From Gammaproteobacteria bacterium (GTDB taxonomy: Bacteria > Pseudomonadota > Gammaproteobacteria > HyVt-429), in assembly GCA_022340345.1 (NCBI GenBank), contig JAJDOE010000068.1, positions 1 through 37,527 of the forward strand: 37,527 nucleotides of DNA, read 5' to 3'. Within the stretch, counting starts at the first letter, position 1. Every line of letters starts with the position of its first letter. The position numbers and the translations under genes were made by a program. Of the stretch, positions 9,206 through 17,559 are shown one piece after another. The notes beneath the pieces are model-generated. The model saw only the letters and a list, made by a program, of their open reading frames with translations, was not told the DNA's origin and searched no databases.

Positions 9206-10398
9206 CTGAACACGCCCGCCGCCGCCTGTCCCTGGCCTTCTCCGCCGCCGGGCACGCCACCATGCACCTGCTGACGGCGTTCTTCTTCGTCATCGTGCTG
9301 GCGCTGGAAAACGAGTGGCATCGTCCCTACCACGAGCTGATCGAACTGTGGACCATCGGCGCCTTGCTGGTAGGCGTGGTGGCCGTGCCGGTGGGCTGGA
9401 TCACCGACCGCTGGCACGCCCCCGGCATGCTGACCATCATGTTTCTCGGCCTGGGCGTGTCCTGCCTGGGTTGCGCCCTGGCGGACGGCTCCGTATCCCT
9501 GTGGTGGGGCCTGACCGCGCTCGGCGTGTTCGCCGGCATTTACCACCCGGTGGGCATTCCGTGGGTCGTGCGTACCAGCCAGGCCAGCGGCAAGGCGCTT
9601 GGCCTGAACGGGATTTTCGGTGGCTTCGGCGTGGCCGCCGCCGGTGGCCTGACGGGTTTTCTCACCGACCAATTTGGCTGGCAAGCGGCCTTCGCGGTTC
9701 CCGGCGTGGTGTGCTTGCTGATCGGAATTGCCCTGGGGATCAGCACCCTGCGCGGCTGGGTGGACGACGGCGATCGCAACATCCGCCGTACCCAGCATTC
9801 CCGCGGCGACATGCTGCGCTCTTTCGCCATGCTGGCGGTGACCATGTTCTGCCTGGGTTTCATCTACCAGGCCAGCCAGACCGCATTTCCCAAGGTCTTC
9901 GACGTGCGCCTGGAACACTGGCTCGGCGAAGGGACCCTCGGCGTGGGAATGATCGTGACCATGGTCTACGGCGTGGCGGCGGTCATGCAGCTGGTGGGTG
10001 GCCACCTCGCCGACCACTATCCCCTGAAGCGTGTCTACCTCGGGGCGATCCTGATCCAGACCCCGGTACTGGTGTTCCTGATCCTGGCCGCGGGACTGCC
10101 GCTGATCGCCGCGGCAACCCTTTCCGTGCTGCTGAGCACAGCGGCCCTGCCATCGGAAAACATGCTGCTGGCGCGCATCACCCCGCAAAAGCATGTGAAC
10201 CTGGCCTTCGGCGTCAAGTTCATCCTCGCCTTCGGCGCCGCGCCGGCGGCGATCGCTTTTGTCGCCTGGATCAACGGAACCACCGGCGGCTTCGAGTGGG
10301 TGTTTGGCACCATGGCGATTCTGGCGGCGATTTCCGCAATGGCAGCCATGGCACTGCCGGGGGATCGTCCGCTGGAGGAACAGACCAGCTCCGCATAG
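9202..10398 (+). CDS. MFS transporter (second of a tandem pair)
   Basis: A 398-residue membrane protein with the MFS helix pattern. GWITDRWHAPGML after helix 2 is the family's conserved loop, GHATMH is in helix 1 and GIYHPVGIPW is near helix 4, reminiscent of Fsr-like or sugar-phosphate-related MFS members. It is not a close copy of the upstream permease, so the pair may be two transporters for related compounds rather than a recent duplication. The ATGA overlap with the previous gene shows translational coupling. The last gene of the unit; a hairpin follows at 10418-10448. Confidence 0.85.
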   Translation: MTEHARRRLSLAFSAAGHATMHLLTAFFFVIVLALENEWHRPYHELIELWTIGALLVGVVAVPVGWITDRWHAPGMLTIMFLGLGVSCLGCALADGSVSLWWGLTALGVFAGIYHPVGIPWVVRTSQASGKALGLNGIFGGFGVAAAGGLTGFLTDQFGWQAAFAVPGVVCLLIGIALGISTLRGWVDDGDRNIRRTQHSRGDMLRSFAMLAVTMFCLGFIYQASQTAFPKVFDVRLEHWLGEGTLGVGMIVTMVYGVAAVMQLVGGHLADHYPLKRVYLGAILIQTPVLVFLILAAGLPLIAAATLSVLLSTAALPSENMLLARITPQKHVNLAFGVKFILAFGAAPAAIAFVAWINGTTGGFEWVFGTMAILAAISAMAAMALPGDRPLEEQTSSA

Positions 10399-10417
10399 CG
10401 CCGGTCCCGTAGCCGCA

Positions 10418-10448
10418 TACCGCCTCCGGACGACCACCCGGGGCGGTA
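10418..10448. terminator. Hairpin between convergent genes, possible bidirectional terminator
   Basis: TACCGCC (10418-10424) pairs with GGCGGTA (10442-10448), and CCGG (10426-10429) with CCGG (10438-10441), giving an 11-bp stem with one bulged base and an 8-nt loop. It sits between the stop codons of the MFS gene and rimO. There is no T-run, so termination is an inference. Confidence 0.45.
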
Positions 10449-10500
10449 GCCGGCGATCCGCATCGATATCGCCAGCTGGTTCCTAGGGTGCCGACGCTGG

Positions 10501-11817
10501 CTAGATGGTCTCCGCGAAAAGGTCGTGCTCGGAGGAACCGCTAACCCGTACCCGCACCCGGTCGCCCGGTTTCAGGTCCTCGAAGGTTTCCACGAATACC
10601 TGGCCATCGATCTCGGGTGCGTCCCCGGGGCCGCGGGCGATGGCGCGGTCCGGCTCCACCTCGTCTACCAGCACCTCGATTTCGCTGCCGATCTTCCCCC
10701 GCAGACGTGCCGCGCTGATGGCCTGCTGGGCGTGCATAAGAATTTCCTGGCGTTCGGCCGCCAATTCCGCGGGCACATGGTCCGGCAGTGCGTTGGCAGC
10801 GGCGCCAGCCACCGCTGAATACGTGAAACAGCCCACCCGGTCCAACTGCGCGGCTTCGAGGAATTCCAGCAGCATTTCGAAGTCCTCATCGGTCTCCCCG
10901 GGGAACCCGGTGATAAAGGTGCTGCGCAGGGTGAGTTCCGGGCAGGTATCCCGCCAGCGCTGGATCCGCTCCAGCGTATTTTCGGTCGCCGCCGGCCGGC
11001 GCATCGCCTTCAGGATGCGCGGGCTGCCGTGCTGCAGGGGCACGTCCAGGTAGGGCAACAAGCCGCCGATGCCCATCTGCGGGATCACCTGGTCCACGTG
11101 GGGATAGGGATACACGTAGTGCAACCGAACCCATACACCGAGTTCCGAAAGCGCAGCCACCAGGTCCTGGAAGCGGGTCTGAAGCGGGCGGCCGTTGTGA
11201 AATACGGGTTCGAAGCGACGATCGACGCCGTAGGCGCTGGTGTCCTGGCTGATCACCAGTAACTCCCGCACGCCCGTGGCCACCAGGCGTTCGGCCTCCT
11301 CCAGGACTTCCGGCAATGGGCGGCTCGCCAGGCGGCCGCGCATCTGCGGAATAATGCAGAAACTGCATTTGTGGTTGCAGCCTTCGGAGACCTTCAGGTA
11401 GGCGTAGTGGCGTGGAGTCAGGCGCACACCTTCCACCGGCACCCGCGCCTCGCCCGCATGGGCCGCCACTGGCGGCAGGTGGGCATGCACCTGTGCCATG
11501 ACCGCCTCGTAGTCGTGTGGCCCGGTGACCGCCAGCACCCGCGGATGGGCATCACGGATCAGTTGCTCGTGGACACCCAGGCAACCGGTGACGATCACCC
11601 GACCGTTTTCCGCCAGCGCCTCGCCGATCGCTTCCAGCGACTCCTCCCGCGCGGCGTCAATAAATCCGCAGGTATTTACGATCACCAGGTCGGCGCCGTC
11701 GTAGCGGTCCGCAACCTGGTACCCCTCGCCACGCAACTGGGTGAGGATGCGCTCGGAATCCACCAGTGCCTTGGGACAGCCCAGGCTTACGAAACCAACG
11801 CGTGGCATGGAATCCAT
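10501..11817 (-). CDS. rimO: Ribosomal protein S12 methylthiotransferase RimO
   Basis: Adds a methylthio group to the conserved Asp of ribosomal protein S12, using two 4Fe-4S clusters and SAM. The N-terminal UPF0004 domain has its three Cys (C14 in SLGCPK, C50 in NTCGF, C79 in TGCLG). The radical-SAM CxxxCxxC is CNHKCSFC with C147, C151 and C154, and a TRAM domain ends the protein. Length (438) and sequence follow E. coli RimO throughout, including TPRHYAYLK and [10 protein letters not shown] second ATG at 11808, preceded by GGATGGA, is an equally good start. It lies 20 bp after the lipoprotein gene and is probably the last gene of a fumarase-lipoprotein-rimO unit. Confidence 0.95.
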   Translation of the reverse strand: MDSMPRVGFVSLGCPKALVDSERILTQLRGEGYQVADRYDGADLVIVNTCGFIDAAREESLEAIGEALAENGRVIVTGCLGVHEQLIRDAHPRVLAVTGPHDYEAVMAQVHAHLPPVAAHAGEARVPVEGVRLTPRHYAYLKVSEGCNHKCSFCIIPQMRGRLASRPLPEVLEEAERLVATGVRELLVISQDTSAYGVDRRFEPVFHNGRPLQTRFQDLVAALSELGVWVRLHYVYPYPHVDQVIPQMGIGGLLPYLDVPLQHGSPRILKAMRRPAATENTLERIQRWRDTCPELTLRSTFITGFPGETDEDFEMLLEFLEAAQLDRVGCFTYSAVAGAAANALPDHVPAELAAERQEILMHAQQAISAARLRGKIGSEIEVLVDEVEPDRAIARGPGDAPEIDGQVFVETFEDLKPGDRVRVRVSGSSEHDLFAETI

Positions 11818-11837
11818 CCGGGCGCGCCCGGCGGGGA

Positions 11838-12116
11838 CTACTCGGACTTGTTGAACATGGCGGTGTCCTCGGCGATCTTGAGGACCGCCAACGCTTCACT
11901 GAAGGCCTTGCCCGCCGCCGCGGCATCCCCCGCCTCCAGGGCCTTTTTGCCCTGCTCCACCAGGGTGCCAACCTGGCTGCTCTGTTCCGGGGTCATGCTA
12001 AAACCCTTGGCCAGCTGGGACTGGATCTCCGTGAGCTGCTCGGTGGGCGCGGCGGAGCCGCAGGCCCCCAGTAGCAGGCTGCCCGCGATCAGAAGAATTG
12101 GCGTAATGCGTGCCAT
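11838..12116 (-). CDS. Small lipoprotein of unknown function
   Basis: A 92-residue protein with a lipoprotein signal: a short hydrophobic stretch and the lipobox LLGAC, giving a lipidated Cys at about residue 19 followed by GSAA. The mature part is a Gln/Ala/Glu-rich helical segment with a TPR-like stretch ([20 protein letters not shown]). GGAGAAG lies just before the ATG. Gaps of 54 bp to fumarase and 20 bp to rimO on the same strand suggest one transcript, though no functional link is obvious. Function not recognised. Confidence 0.8.
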   Translation of the reverse strand: MARITPILLIAGSLLLGACGSAAPTEQLTEIQSQLAKGFSMTPEQSSQVGTLVEQGKKALEAGDAAAAGKAFSEALAVLKIAEDTAMFNKSE

Positions 12117-12170
12117 GTTTGCTTCTCCAATGGTGATGGTGAGGATTGGCGGCCGGCGGTGGTCCGGGCT

Positions 12171-13682
12171 TCAGTGAATCTGGGATACGGCAATACGTTG
12201 TTTCCATTCGGCCGGGCCGGACTCATGCACCGAGTTGCCATGGACATCCACCGCCACGCTCACCGGCATGTCCTCGACCTCGAACTCGTAAATAGCCTCC
12301 ATACCCAGGTCCTCGAAAGCCAGCACCCGCGAGGCGCGGATGGCCTTGGATACCAGGTAGGCGGCGCCGCCCACCGCGATCAGGTACACCGCGCCGTGGC
12401 GGGCGATAGCCTCGCGTCCGATGGCACCGCGTTCCGCCTTTCCGATCATTCCGATGAGCCCGGTCTTTTCCAGCATCACCTCGGTAAATTTGTCCATGCG
12501 CGTGGCCGTGGTGGGGCCGGCGGGTCCGACCACCTCGTCGCGGACCGCGTCCACCGGGCCGACGTAGTAGATAAACCGGTCACGAAAATTCACCGGCAAT
12601 GGCTCACCCCGTTCCAGCATGCCCGCCAGGCGCCGGTGGGCGGCGTCTCGCCCGGTGAGCAGCTTGCCACTGATGAGCAAGGTCTCGCCTGGCTGCCAGT
12701 CCGCAAGGTCGACGCGAGTCAATCCGTCCAGGTTCACGCGGCGCGCGGTTTCCCCCGCGGACCAGGCGATCTCGGGCCAGTCCGCCAGGGACGGCGGATC
12801 GAGTTGCGCCGGGCCGCTGCCATCGAGTACGAAGTGCGCGTGGCGGGTAGCGGCGCAGTTGGGAATCAGGGCCACCGGCAGCGACGCGGCGTGGGTCGGG
12901 TAATCGCGAATCTTCACGTCCAGAACCGTGGTCAGTCCGCCGAGTCCCTGGGCGCCAATACCCAGGGCATTGACCCGTTCGGCGATTTCCAGACGCAATT
13001 CCTCTACCCGGTTGGCGGGACCCCGGGCCGCCAGCTGCGGCAGGTCGATGGGGTCCATTAACGCTTCTTTGGCCAGCAGCATGGCTTTCTCGGCGCTGCC
13101 ACCGATGCCGATGCCGAGGATACCCGGGGGGCACCATCCCGCGCCGAGGGTGGGAACCGTATCGACCACCCAATCCACCACGCTGTCGGAGGGATTGAGG
13201 ATGGTGAATCGGGATTTATTCTCCGAGCCGCCGCCCTTGGCGGCCACCGTCACACTGACCCGGTCACCGGCCACCACGCGGGTGTGGATCACCGCCGGCG
13301 TGTTGTCGCCGGTGTTGCGGCGGGCGCCGGCCGGATCGCTCACAATCGATGCACGCAAGGGGTTGTCCGGATCGGTGTAGGCCTCGGCTACGCCCTGGTT
13401 GACCATTTCTTCCACTGCCAGTTCGGCCTCCCAGCGCACGTCCATGCCAATTTCCAGGAACACCACCACAATACCGGTGTCCTGGCAGACCGGCCGGTGG
13501 CCCTCCGCCGCCATGCGCGAATTGATGAGAATCTGGGCCATGGCGTCCCGGGCGGCGGGGGATTGCTCGCGCTGCCAGGCATCCGTCATGGCACGAACGA
13601 AATCCGCAGGATGGTAAAACGAAATGTACTGCAACGCGTCGCGGATGCTGGTGATGAAGTCTTGCTGGCGGATTACGGTCAT
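12171..13682 (-). CDS. fumA: Class I (4Fe-4S) fumarate hydratase
   Basis: Interconverts fumarate and malate in the TCA cycle. The 503-residue protein has exactly three Cys, C66 in CQDTG, C184 in GWCPPG and C276 in NCAATRH. Their spacing (118 and 92) matches the cluster ligands of E. coli FumA (C105, C224, C318), so they should hold the oxygen-sensitive 4Fe-4S cluster. KGGGSENKS and GGAAYLVSKAI are other family blocks. I chose the ATG at 13682 because MTVIRQQDFI matches the usual start of this subfamily; a GTG at 13697 adds only five residues. A promoter at 13713-13741 would drive it. Together with the icd gene it gives two TCA genes in the window, in separate units. Confidence 0.95.
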   Translation of the reverse strand: MTVIRQQDFITSIRDALQYISFYHPADFVRAMTDAWQREQSPAARDAMAQILINSRMAAEGHRPVCQDTGIVVVFLEIGMDVRWEAELAVEEMVNQGVAEAYTDPDNPLRASIVSDPAGARRNTGDNTPAVIHTRVVAGDRVSVTVAAKGGGSENKSRFTILNPSDSVVDWVVDTVPTLGAGWCPPGILGIGIGGSAEKAMLLAKEALMDPIDLPQLAARGPANRVEELRLEIAERVNALGIGAQGLGGLTTVLDVKIRDYPTHAASLPVALIPNCAATRHAHFVLDGSGPAQLDPPSLADWPEIAWSAGETARRVNLDGLTRVDLADWQPGETLLISGKLLTGRDAAHRRLAGMLERGEPLPVNFRDRFIYYVGPVDAVRDEVVGPAGPTTATRMDKFTEVMLEKTGLIGMIGKAERGAIGREAIARHGAVYLIAVGGAAYLVSKAIRASRVLAFEDLGMEAIYEFEVEDMPVSVAVDVHGNSVHESGPAEWKQRIAVSQIH

Positions 13683-13712
13683 GAGACTTTGCTGCACTGC
13701 ACAAAAGAAAGC

Positions 13713-13741
13713 ATTCTAGCGGCCGCATCGGCGCTTGAAAA
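13713..13741 (-). promoter_or_regulatory. Predicted sigma-70 promoter of the fumarase unit
   Basis: On the minus strand TTTTCA (13736-13741) and TAGAAT (13713-13718) are 17 bases apart. Transcription would begin near 13706, about 24 nt before the ATG at 13682. The -10 box matches five of six consensus bases, the -35 box four. Confidence 0.45.
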
Positions 13742-13820
13742 GCACGGGCACGAAGCAAGCCACGCCCGGGGTCGGGTATGCTTGCGCGACGATTCTCGTC
13801 GTTTGCGGAGCTGAGCGCCG

Positions 13821-14675
13821 ATGCCTGTCCCCACCCGCCTGCGGGCACCCCTTCGAGCCGTGATCCTGGCCGCCGCGCTGGGCACCACCATGGTCATCAC
13901 CCCGGTCATCAGCCTGGCGCTGGCCGCGGCGCCGGCAAGCGGCGATGCCCTGGCAGAGGATCCCGACTGGCTGCCGCAGGCCGAGCTGGCGGCGGAATCC
14001 GGCAATACGCGCGCCGCGTTCCTGCTGGGGGTCTATTACGAACTGCTGGAAAAACACGGTCCCGCCTACCGCTGGTACCTGCAGGCCGCCGAAGACGGGC
14101 TGCCGCGGGCCCAGGTGCGCATTGGCGAGTACTACCAGCATGGCGAGGGACGTCCCCGCGACCTGGCCGAGGCCCTGACCTGGTACCGCCGCGCCGCGGA
14201 TGCGGGTTCCGCCCGCGGCATGGACTATCTGGGTATTTTCCTGGCCGAAGGCTACGGCGTGGAACGGGATTGTGCCGCAGCGGTGCAGTGGTTCGAAAAA
14301 GCCGTCGCCGGGGGCTATGCGCCGGCGAGCAACAACCTGGCCTATACCCTGGCAACCTGTCCGGACCCGGCGGTTCGGGACGGTCCCCGGGCGCTGGCGC
14401 TGGCGCGCGCCGGGAAACAGGACGATATCGCCGGGCTGGACACCCTGGCGGCCGCCCTCGCGGAGTCGGGCGATTTCGCGCGCGCCCTGCAGATTCAGCA
14501 GCAGGCCATCGACAAGGCACGCGCCGCGGGTGACACGGAGGAGATTGCCCGCTTCCGCGCCAAGCTGGAGAGCTACCGCGCGCAGAAGCCCTGGCGCGAA
14601 GATGGCAGCGAATACAAGGATTACATCTTCGACGAAAGCGAGCCCGAGCCGCCGGTACCCGGTACACGCATATGA
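13821..14675 (+). CDS. Secreted Sel1-repeat (TPR-like) protein
   Basis: A 284-residue periplasmic protein. The N-terminal stretch to about residue 38 is a signal peptide with a long hydrophobic core. From about 45 to 180 come Sel1-like repeats of about 36 residues with the A..LG..Y..G..V..D...A..W...AA..G pattern, for example VRIGEYYQHGEGRPRDLAEALTWY at about 95-118. The tail is a helical, charged region ending DESEPEPPVPGTRI. Sel1 proteins act as scaffolds for protein complexes. It is divergent from fumarase and separated by 115 bp from the next gene. Confidence 0.85.
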   Translation: MPVPTRLRAPLRAVILAAALGTTMVITPVISLALAAAPASGDALAEDPDWLPQAELAAESGNTRAAFLLGVYYELLEKHGPAYRWYLQAAEDGLPRAQVRIGEYYQHGEGRPRDLAEALTWYRRAADAGSARGMDYLGIFLAEGYGVERDCAAAVQWFEKAVAGGYAPASNNLAYTLATCPDPAVRDGPRALALARAGKQDDIAGLDTLAAALAESGDFARALQIQQQAIDKARAAGDTEEIARFRAKLESYRAQKPWREDGSEYKDYIFDESEPEPPVPGTRI

Positions 14676-14790
14676 GCCGGGGCCCGAAAACCCCGCAAAC
14701 AGTGGATTTTGGGTGCGTACTATTTCCTTTTCCCGCGTAACGCCGCGCGTATCATAGGAAATGCAATAACGCATTGGTGAGACTCCGAAA

Positions 14791-15330
14791 GTGAATATCC
14801 TCAGTGAAATCCTCAACGCCTCCGGCGGTGACACCATGCGCCAGCTCGGCCGGCAATTCGGGCTGGATCAACGCGACACCGAGCGCGCCGTGGCCAGCCT
14901 GCTGCCGGCGGTATCCGGTGGCCTGAAACGCAACATGGCCCGGGAAGGCGGCCTGTCCGAGCTGCTCTCGGCCCTGGGCCAGGGCAACCACGAACGCTAC
15001 CTGGACGATCCGGCGGCACTGACCGAACCGGATACCCGGGACGACGGAAACAGCATTCTCGGACACCTGCTGGGCAGCAAGAAGGCGAGCCGTGATGCGG
15101 CCTCCACCGCCGCACAGGAAACCGGCCTGGACCTGGGTATCCTCAAGCAGATGCTGCCGATTATCGCGGCCATGGCCATGGGCTCCATGAACAAGGGTGC
15201 GCGCAGTCGCAATCTGCAGGCAGCGCCTCCCCAGGACCAGCTCGGTGGGCTTGCCTCGCTGCTGGATCTGGACGGTGACGGCAGCGTGGCGGATGACCTG
15301 ATCGGCCTGGCGGGAAAGTTCCTGCGTTGA
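14791..15330 (+). CDS. DUF937 family protein
   Basis: A 179-residue soluble protein with the DUF937 pattern at its N-terminus: a helix (ILSEILNASGGD), then RQLGRQFGLDQRDTERAVASLLPAVSGGL at about 18-46. The middle has a run of Gly, Ser, Lys and Ala, and the C-terminal part LASLLDLDGDGSVADDLIGLAGKFL is the repeat end typical of the family. The start is a GTG with GGTGAG upstream. The family's role is unknown; E. coli YidB is a relative. The stop codon overlaps the next start in TTGA. Confidence 0.8.
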   Translation: MNILSEILNASGGDTMRQLGRQFGLDQRDTERAVASLLPAVSGGLKRNMAREGGLSELLSALGQGNHERYLDDPAALTEPDTRDDGNSILGHLLGSKKASRDAASTAAQETGLDLGILKQMLPIIAAMAMGSMNKGARSRNLQAAPPQDQLGGLASLLDLDGDGSVADDLIGLAGKFLR

Positions 15331-15560
15331 CCCGGGTCGCGGACTGGCGCGAACGCCTGGCCGAAAGGCTGCTGGCGGAACGACGCGGCATCGAAAAAAT
15401 TCTCGACGAGGTTCGCGCCAGCGGTGAACCGGTTTCCCTGCTGGAGCAGGCACGCATCGATGAGCACATCGAGAAGATCTCCGAGCTCAGCTCCCTGCTG
15501 GAGGGAGCCCGGCAAAGCAACACAAAATCGGTAAAGGAGAAAAACCATGGGACTGTTTGA
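15327..15560 (+). CDS. Small charged coiled-coil protein, unknown
   Basis: A 77-residue protein, nearly all predicted helix and rich in Glu, Arg, Leu and Ala, probably a coiled coil. It starts with TTG inside a TTGA overlap with the DUF937 stop and ends 14 bp inside the Kbp gene, so all three are coupled. No family recognised. The overlaps at both ends are the main evidence that it is real; there is no separate ribosome site at its TTG. Confidence 0.6.
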   Translation: MTRVADWRERLAERLLAERRGIEKILDEVRASGEPVSLLEQARIDEHIEKISELSSLLEGARQSNTKSVKEKNHGTV

Positions 15561-15981
15561 CTACGCGATGGATATGGGCAAGAAACTTTTTGATTCCGAA
15601 GACGAGGGCGGGGAAAAGATTCAGCAACATATCGAGAAGGACAACCCGGGCATTAGCGGGCTGCTGGTCAAGGTAAAAGACGGGGTGGCAAGCCTGTTCG
15701 GAAAATCGGATGACCCGGTGGCCGTGGAGAAAGCGATCCTGATGGCCGGCAATGTGGTCGGCGTAAAGGAAGTGAAAACGGAAATCGAGGCGCCGCCCCT
15801 GGCCGACGACGTGGAGTACTACGTGATCGTCCGCGGCGATACCCTCTCCGGTATCGCCAAGCGCTTCTACGGCAAGGCCAGCCTGTATCCGAAGATCTTC
15901 GAGGCCAACCGGGAAGTCATCAAGGACCCGGATCTCATTTATCCGGGGCAAAAGATCCGAATTCCCAAACAGGCGGGATAG
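15547..15981 (+). CDS. kbp: Potassium-binding protein Kbp (BON and LysM domains)
   Basis: A 144-residue protein homologous to E. coli Kbp (YgaU), a cytoplasmic K+-binding protein. The BON domain is at about residues 24-83 and the LysM domain at 90-139 (VEYYVIVRGDTLSGIAKRFYG and YPGQKIRIP). There is no signal peptide, as in Kbp, so peptidoglycan binding is less likely despite the LysM. AAGGAG at 15534-15539 is seven bases before the ATG. It is the last gene of the unit with DUF937 and the small coiled-coil protein. Confidence 0.9.
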   Translation: MGLFDYAMDMGKKLFDSEDEGGEKIQQHIEKDNPGISGLLVKVKDGVASLFGKSDDPVAVEKAILMAGNVVGVKEVKTEIEAPPLADDVEYYVIVRGDTLSGIAKRFYGKASLYPKIFEANREVIKDPDLIYPGQKIRIPKQAG

Positions 15982-16045
15982 CCGACACGACGCGAACGGG
16001 ACCCGGGACAGGAGTGGTGGCCTGGCACACTTTCGTCACGCGGTA

Positions 16046-17416
16046 TTACAAATCCTTCGGCCGGATCAGTTCGTTGACGGTGCTCGCCTCCCCCGCGGTA
16101 AGCGCCGACCAGGAGCCGTTGAACGCGATGCGCGCCAGGCTCGCAGTCGGCAGGAATTTGCCATCCGCCGGCTCGGTCACGCCCAGGTGGCGCGCCAGGT
16201 CCTCAAACCCCGGGTTGTGTCCGACCAGTAACAGGCGGCGGACCACATCCGGCGTTTCCCGTAGCACCCCCAGCAGCCGGTCCAGGTCCGCCAGGTACAG
16301 GCGCCGGTCAAATTCAATGCGCTCGCCACCGAACCCCACTTCCTCGCAGGCGGCAATAGTCGTCTGCCAGGCCCGCAGGGCCGGCGAGGCACGCACGAAG
16401 TCCGGCACCCAGCCCTTTTCGCTGAGCAGCTGACCCACCCGCGGGGCGTCTTCGCGCCCGCGCCGGTTGAGGGGTCGCTCGAAATCGCTGCCTGCACCGC
16501 TATCCCAGTCCGACTTGGCGTGGCGCAGCAGCAGCAGTTCGTGATCGTGTTGCATGGGCGCCTCCCGGGCGGGCTCGCGCAGCCCGTTGATCAGTTCGAT
16601 GAGCTCCCGATGGTAGCCGAGTTTGCGGAACTTTCTGAGTGCGCTGCGGACCTGCTTGCGATAGGCCGTTTCCGTACCCCGCAGCCAGGCGAGAATCGCA
16701 TCCGCCGCAGCCGGTTTGTATTCCGGAACCAGGGCATCCCGGTAATCAAGGATCAGGCGTTGCTGCACGCTGCAGTCCTGGATTCCGCCCAGCGCATCCT
16801 GCAAGGCGCGACAGCAGCGCAATACCTTTTTTGGCGCCCGTCCCCCCGGGGTATCGAACTCCAGCAGATAACGAAAACGTTTGGCCGACTTGCGCAAGCG
16901 GTGCAACTCCACCGCCGGAGCTCCCGGACCGGCGGCCCGCAGGTCCCGGTTAAGGTGTGCGAAGGCCAGCCACAGTGACTCGGCCGCCTGCTCCCGCAGG
17001 TCCATTTTACGACCGGGCTTGGCCAGCCGTTGCCAGCGCTTCAGGATCTGCGCGTAGCGCTGGTCGTCCAGGCACGCCAGCAGCCGGGCAACCGATCGTT
17101 CGCGCTGCTCCGCCACGGCCGTAACCAGTCGGTCGAGACCGGGAACCGGTGGTCCGGCAGTGGCGCGAAACTCCGCCAGCCGACCCAGTAGCAGATCGTG
17201 GTCGCGGGCCGCGGTTGCCGCGGTAAGCCACCGCAAATCCCGTGACAACCGTCGCGCCGGGCGCCCGCCCAGTTCCCGGAGCGCCACGCGGCCGCGCCGC
17301 AGCGTCACCCGGAAACGGTGCAGGATGTCCGGGTCCTGATCGGCGCGTATGGCGGGCAACAGCTCCCGGTGGCAGGCCAACTGCCGGGCGAGGATGGCGG
17401 GGAGATCGGGGCGCAT
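16046..17416 (-). CDS. CHAD domain fused to SixA-type phosphohistidine phosphatase
   Basis: A 456-residue protein of two parts. Residues 1-285 form an Arg- and His-rich helical CHAD domain, with the two hallmark segments LHRFRVTLRRGR (32-43) and LHRLRKSAKRFRYLL (171-185). Residues 290-456 form a histidine phosphatase of the SixA type with LLRHAKSDWD (catalytic H299), R349 in SPALRAWQT and H400 in LVGHNPG. SixA removes phosphate from phosphohistidine of signalling or PTS proteins; CHAD domains bind polyphosphate. The fusion suggests a link between polyphosphate and phosphohistidine control, which is inference. GGGAGGA precedes the ATG. It is convergent with Kbp and divergent from dnaE2, with 143 bp between. 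Confidence 0.88.
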   Translation of the reverse strand: MRPDLPAILARQLACHRELLPAIRADQDPDILHRFRVTLRRGRVALRELGGRPARRLSRDLRWLTAATAARDHDLLLGRLAEFRATAGPPVPGLDRLVTAVAEQRERSVARLLACLDDQRYAQILKRWQRLAKPGRKMDLREQAAESLWLAFAHLNRDLRAAGPGAPAVELHRLRKSAKRFRYLLEFDTPGGRAPKKVLRCCRALQDALGGIQDCSVQQRLILDYRDALVPEYKPAAADAILAWLRGTETAYRKQVRSALRKFRKLGYHRELIELINGLREPAREAPMQHDHELLLLRHAKSDWDSGAGSDFERPLNRRGREDAPRVGQLLSEKGWVPDFVRASPALRAWQTTIAACEEVGFGGERIEFDRRLYLADLDRLLGVLRETPDVVRRLLLVGHNPGFEDLARHLGVTEPADGKFLPTASLARIAFNGSWSALTAGEASTVNELIRPKDL

Positions 17417-17488
17417 GGTCCTCCCGGAATTACGGCGTCGCGCAGGCTTGCCAGGCGACCGCCAAGGGTCCGAAGCGTAGCGGAGGGT

Positions 17489-17500
17489 CCCTGGCCAGGG
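17489..17500. repeat. 12-bp perfect palindrome upstream of dnaE2
   Basis: CCCTGGCCAGGG is its own reverse complement. It lies between the CHAD-SixA start and the LexA box and touches the tandem repeat at 17497-17522. The role is unknown. Confidence 0.4.
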
Positions 17501-17522
17501 AAACCGCTTAGGGAAACCGCTT
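17497..17522. repeat. Tandem 13-bp repeat next to the LexA box
   Basis: AGGGAAACCGCTT occurs twice, head to tail and without mismatch (17497-17509 and 17510-17522). It ends ten bases before the LexA palindrome at 17532, so it lies where the -35 region or an activator of dnaE2 would be. It may be a regulator site or a small slip duplication. Confidence 0.7.
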
Positions 17523-17531
17523 GCGGTAACT

Positions 17532-17549
17532 ACTGTATATATATACAGT
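17532..17549. promoter_or_regulatory. LexA operator (SOS box) of dnaE2
   Basis: ACTGTATATATATACAGT is an 18-bp perfect palindrome containing CTGT-N8-ACAG with an all-AT centre, the strong LexA site of gammaproteobacteria. It ends ten bases before the dnaE2 ATG at 17560, so dnaE2 should be repressed by LexA and induced by DNA damage. The start of the divergent CHAD-SixA gene is about 115 bp away and probably not affected. Confidence 0.92.
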
Positions 17550-17559
17550 CTTTCGCCCC

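Noticed and set aside
8929-10437. 502-codon minus-strand frame over the second MFS gene
   Set aside because: His/Gln-rich translation typical of an antisense shadow; the plus strand encodes a full transporter.
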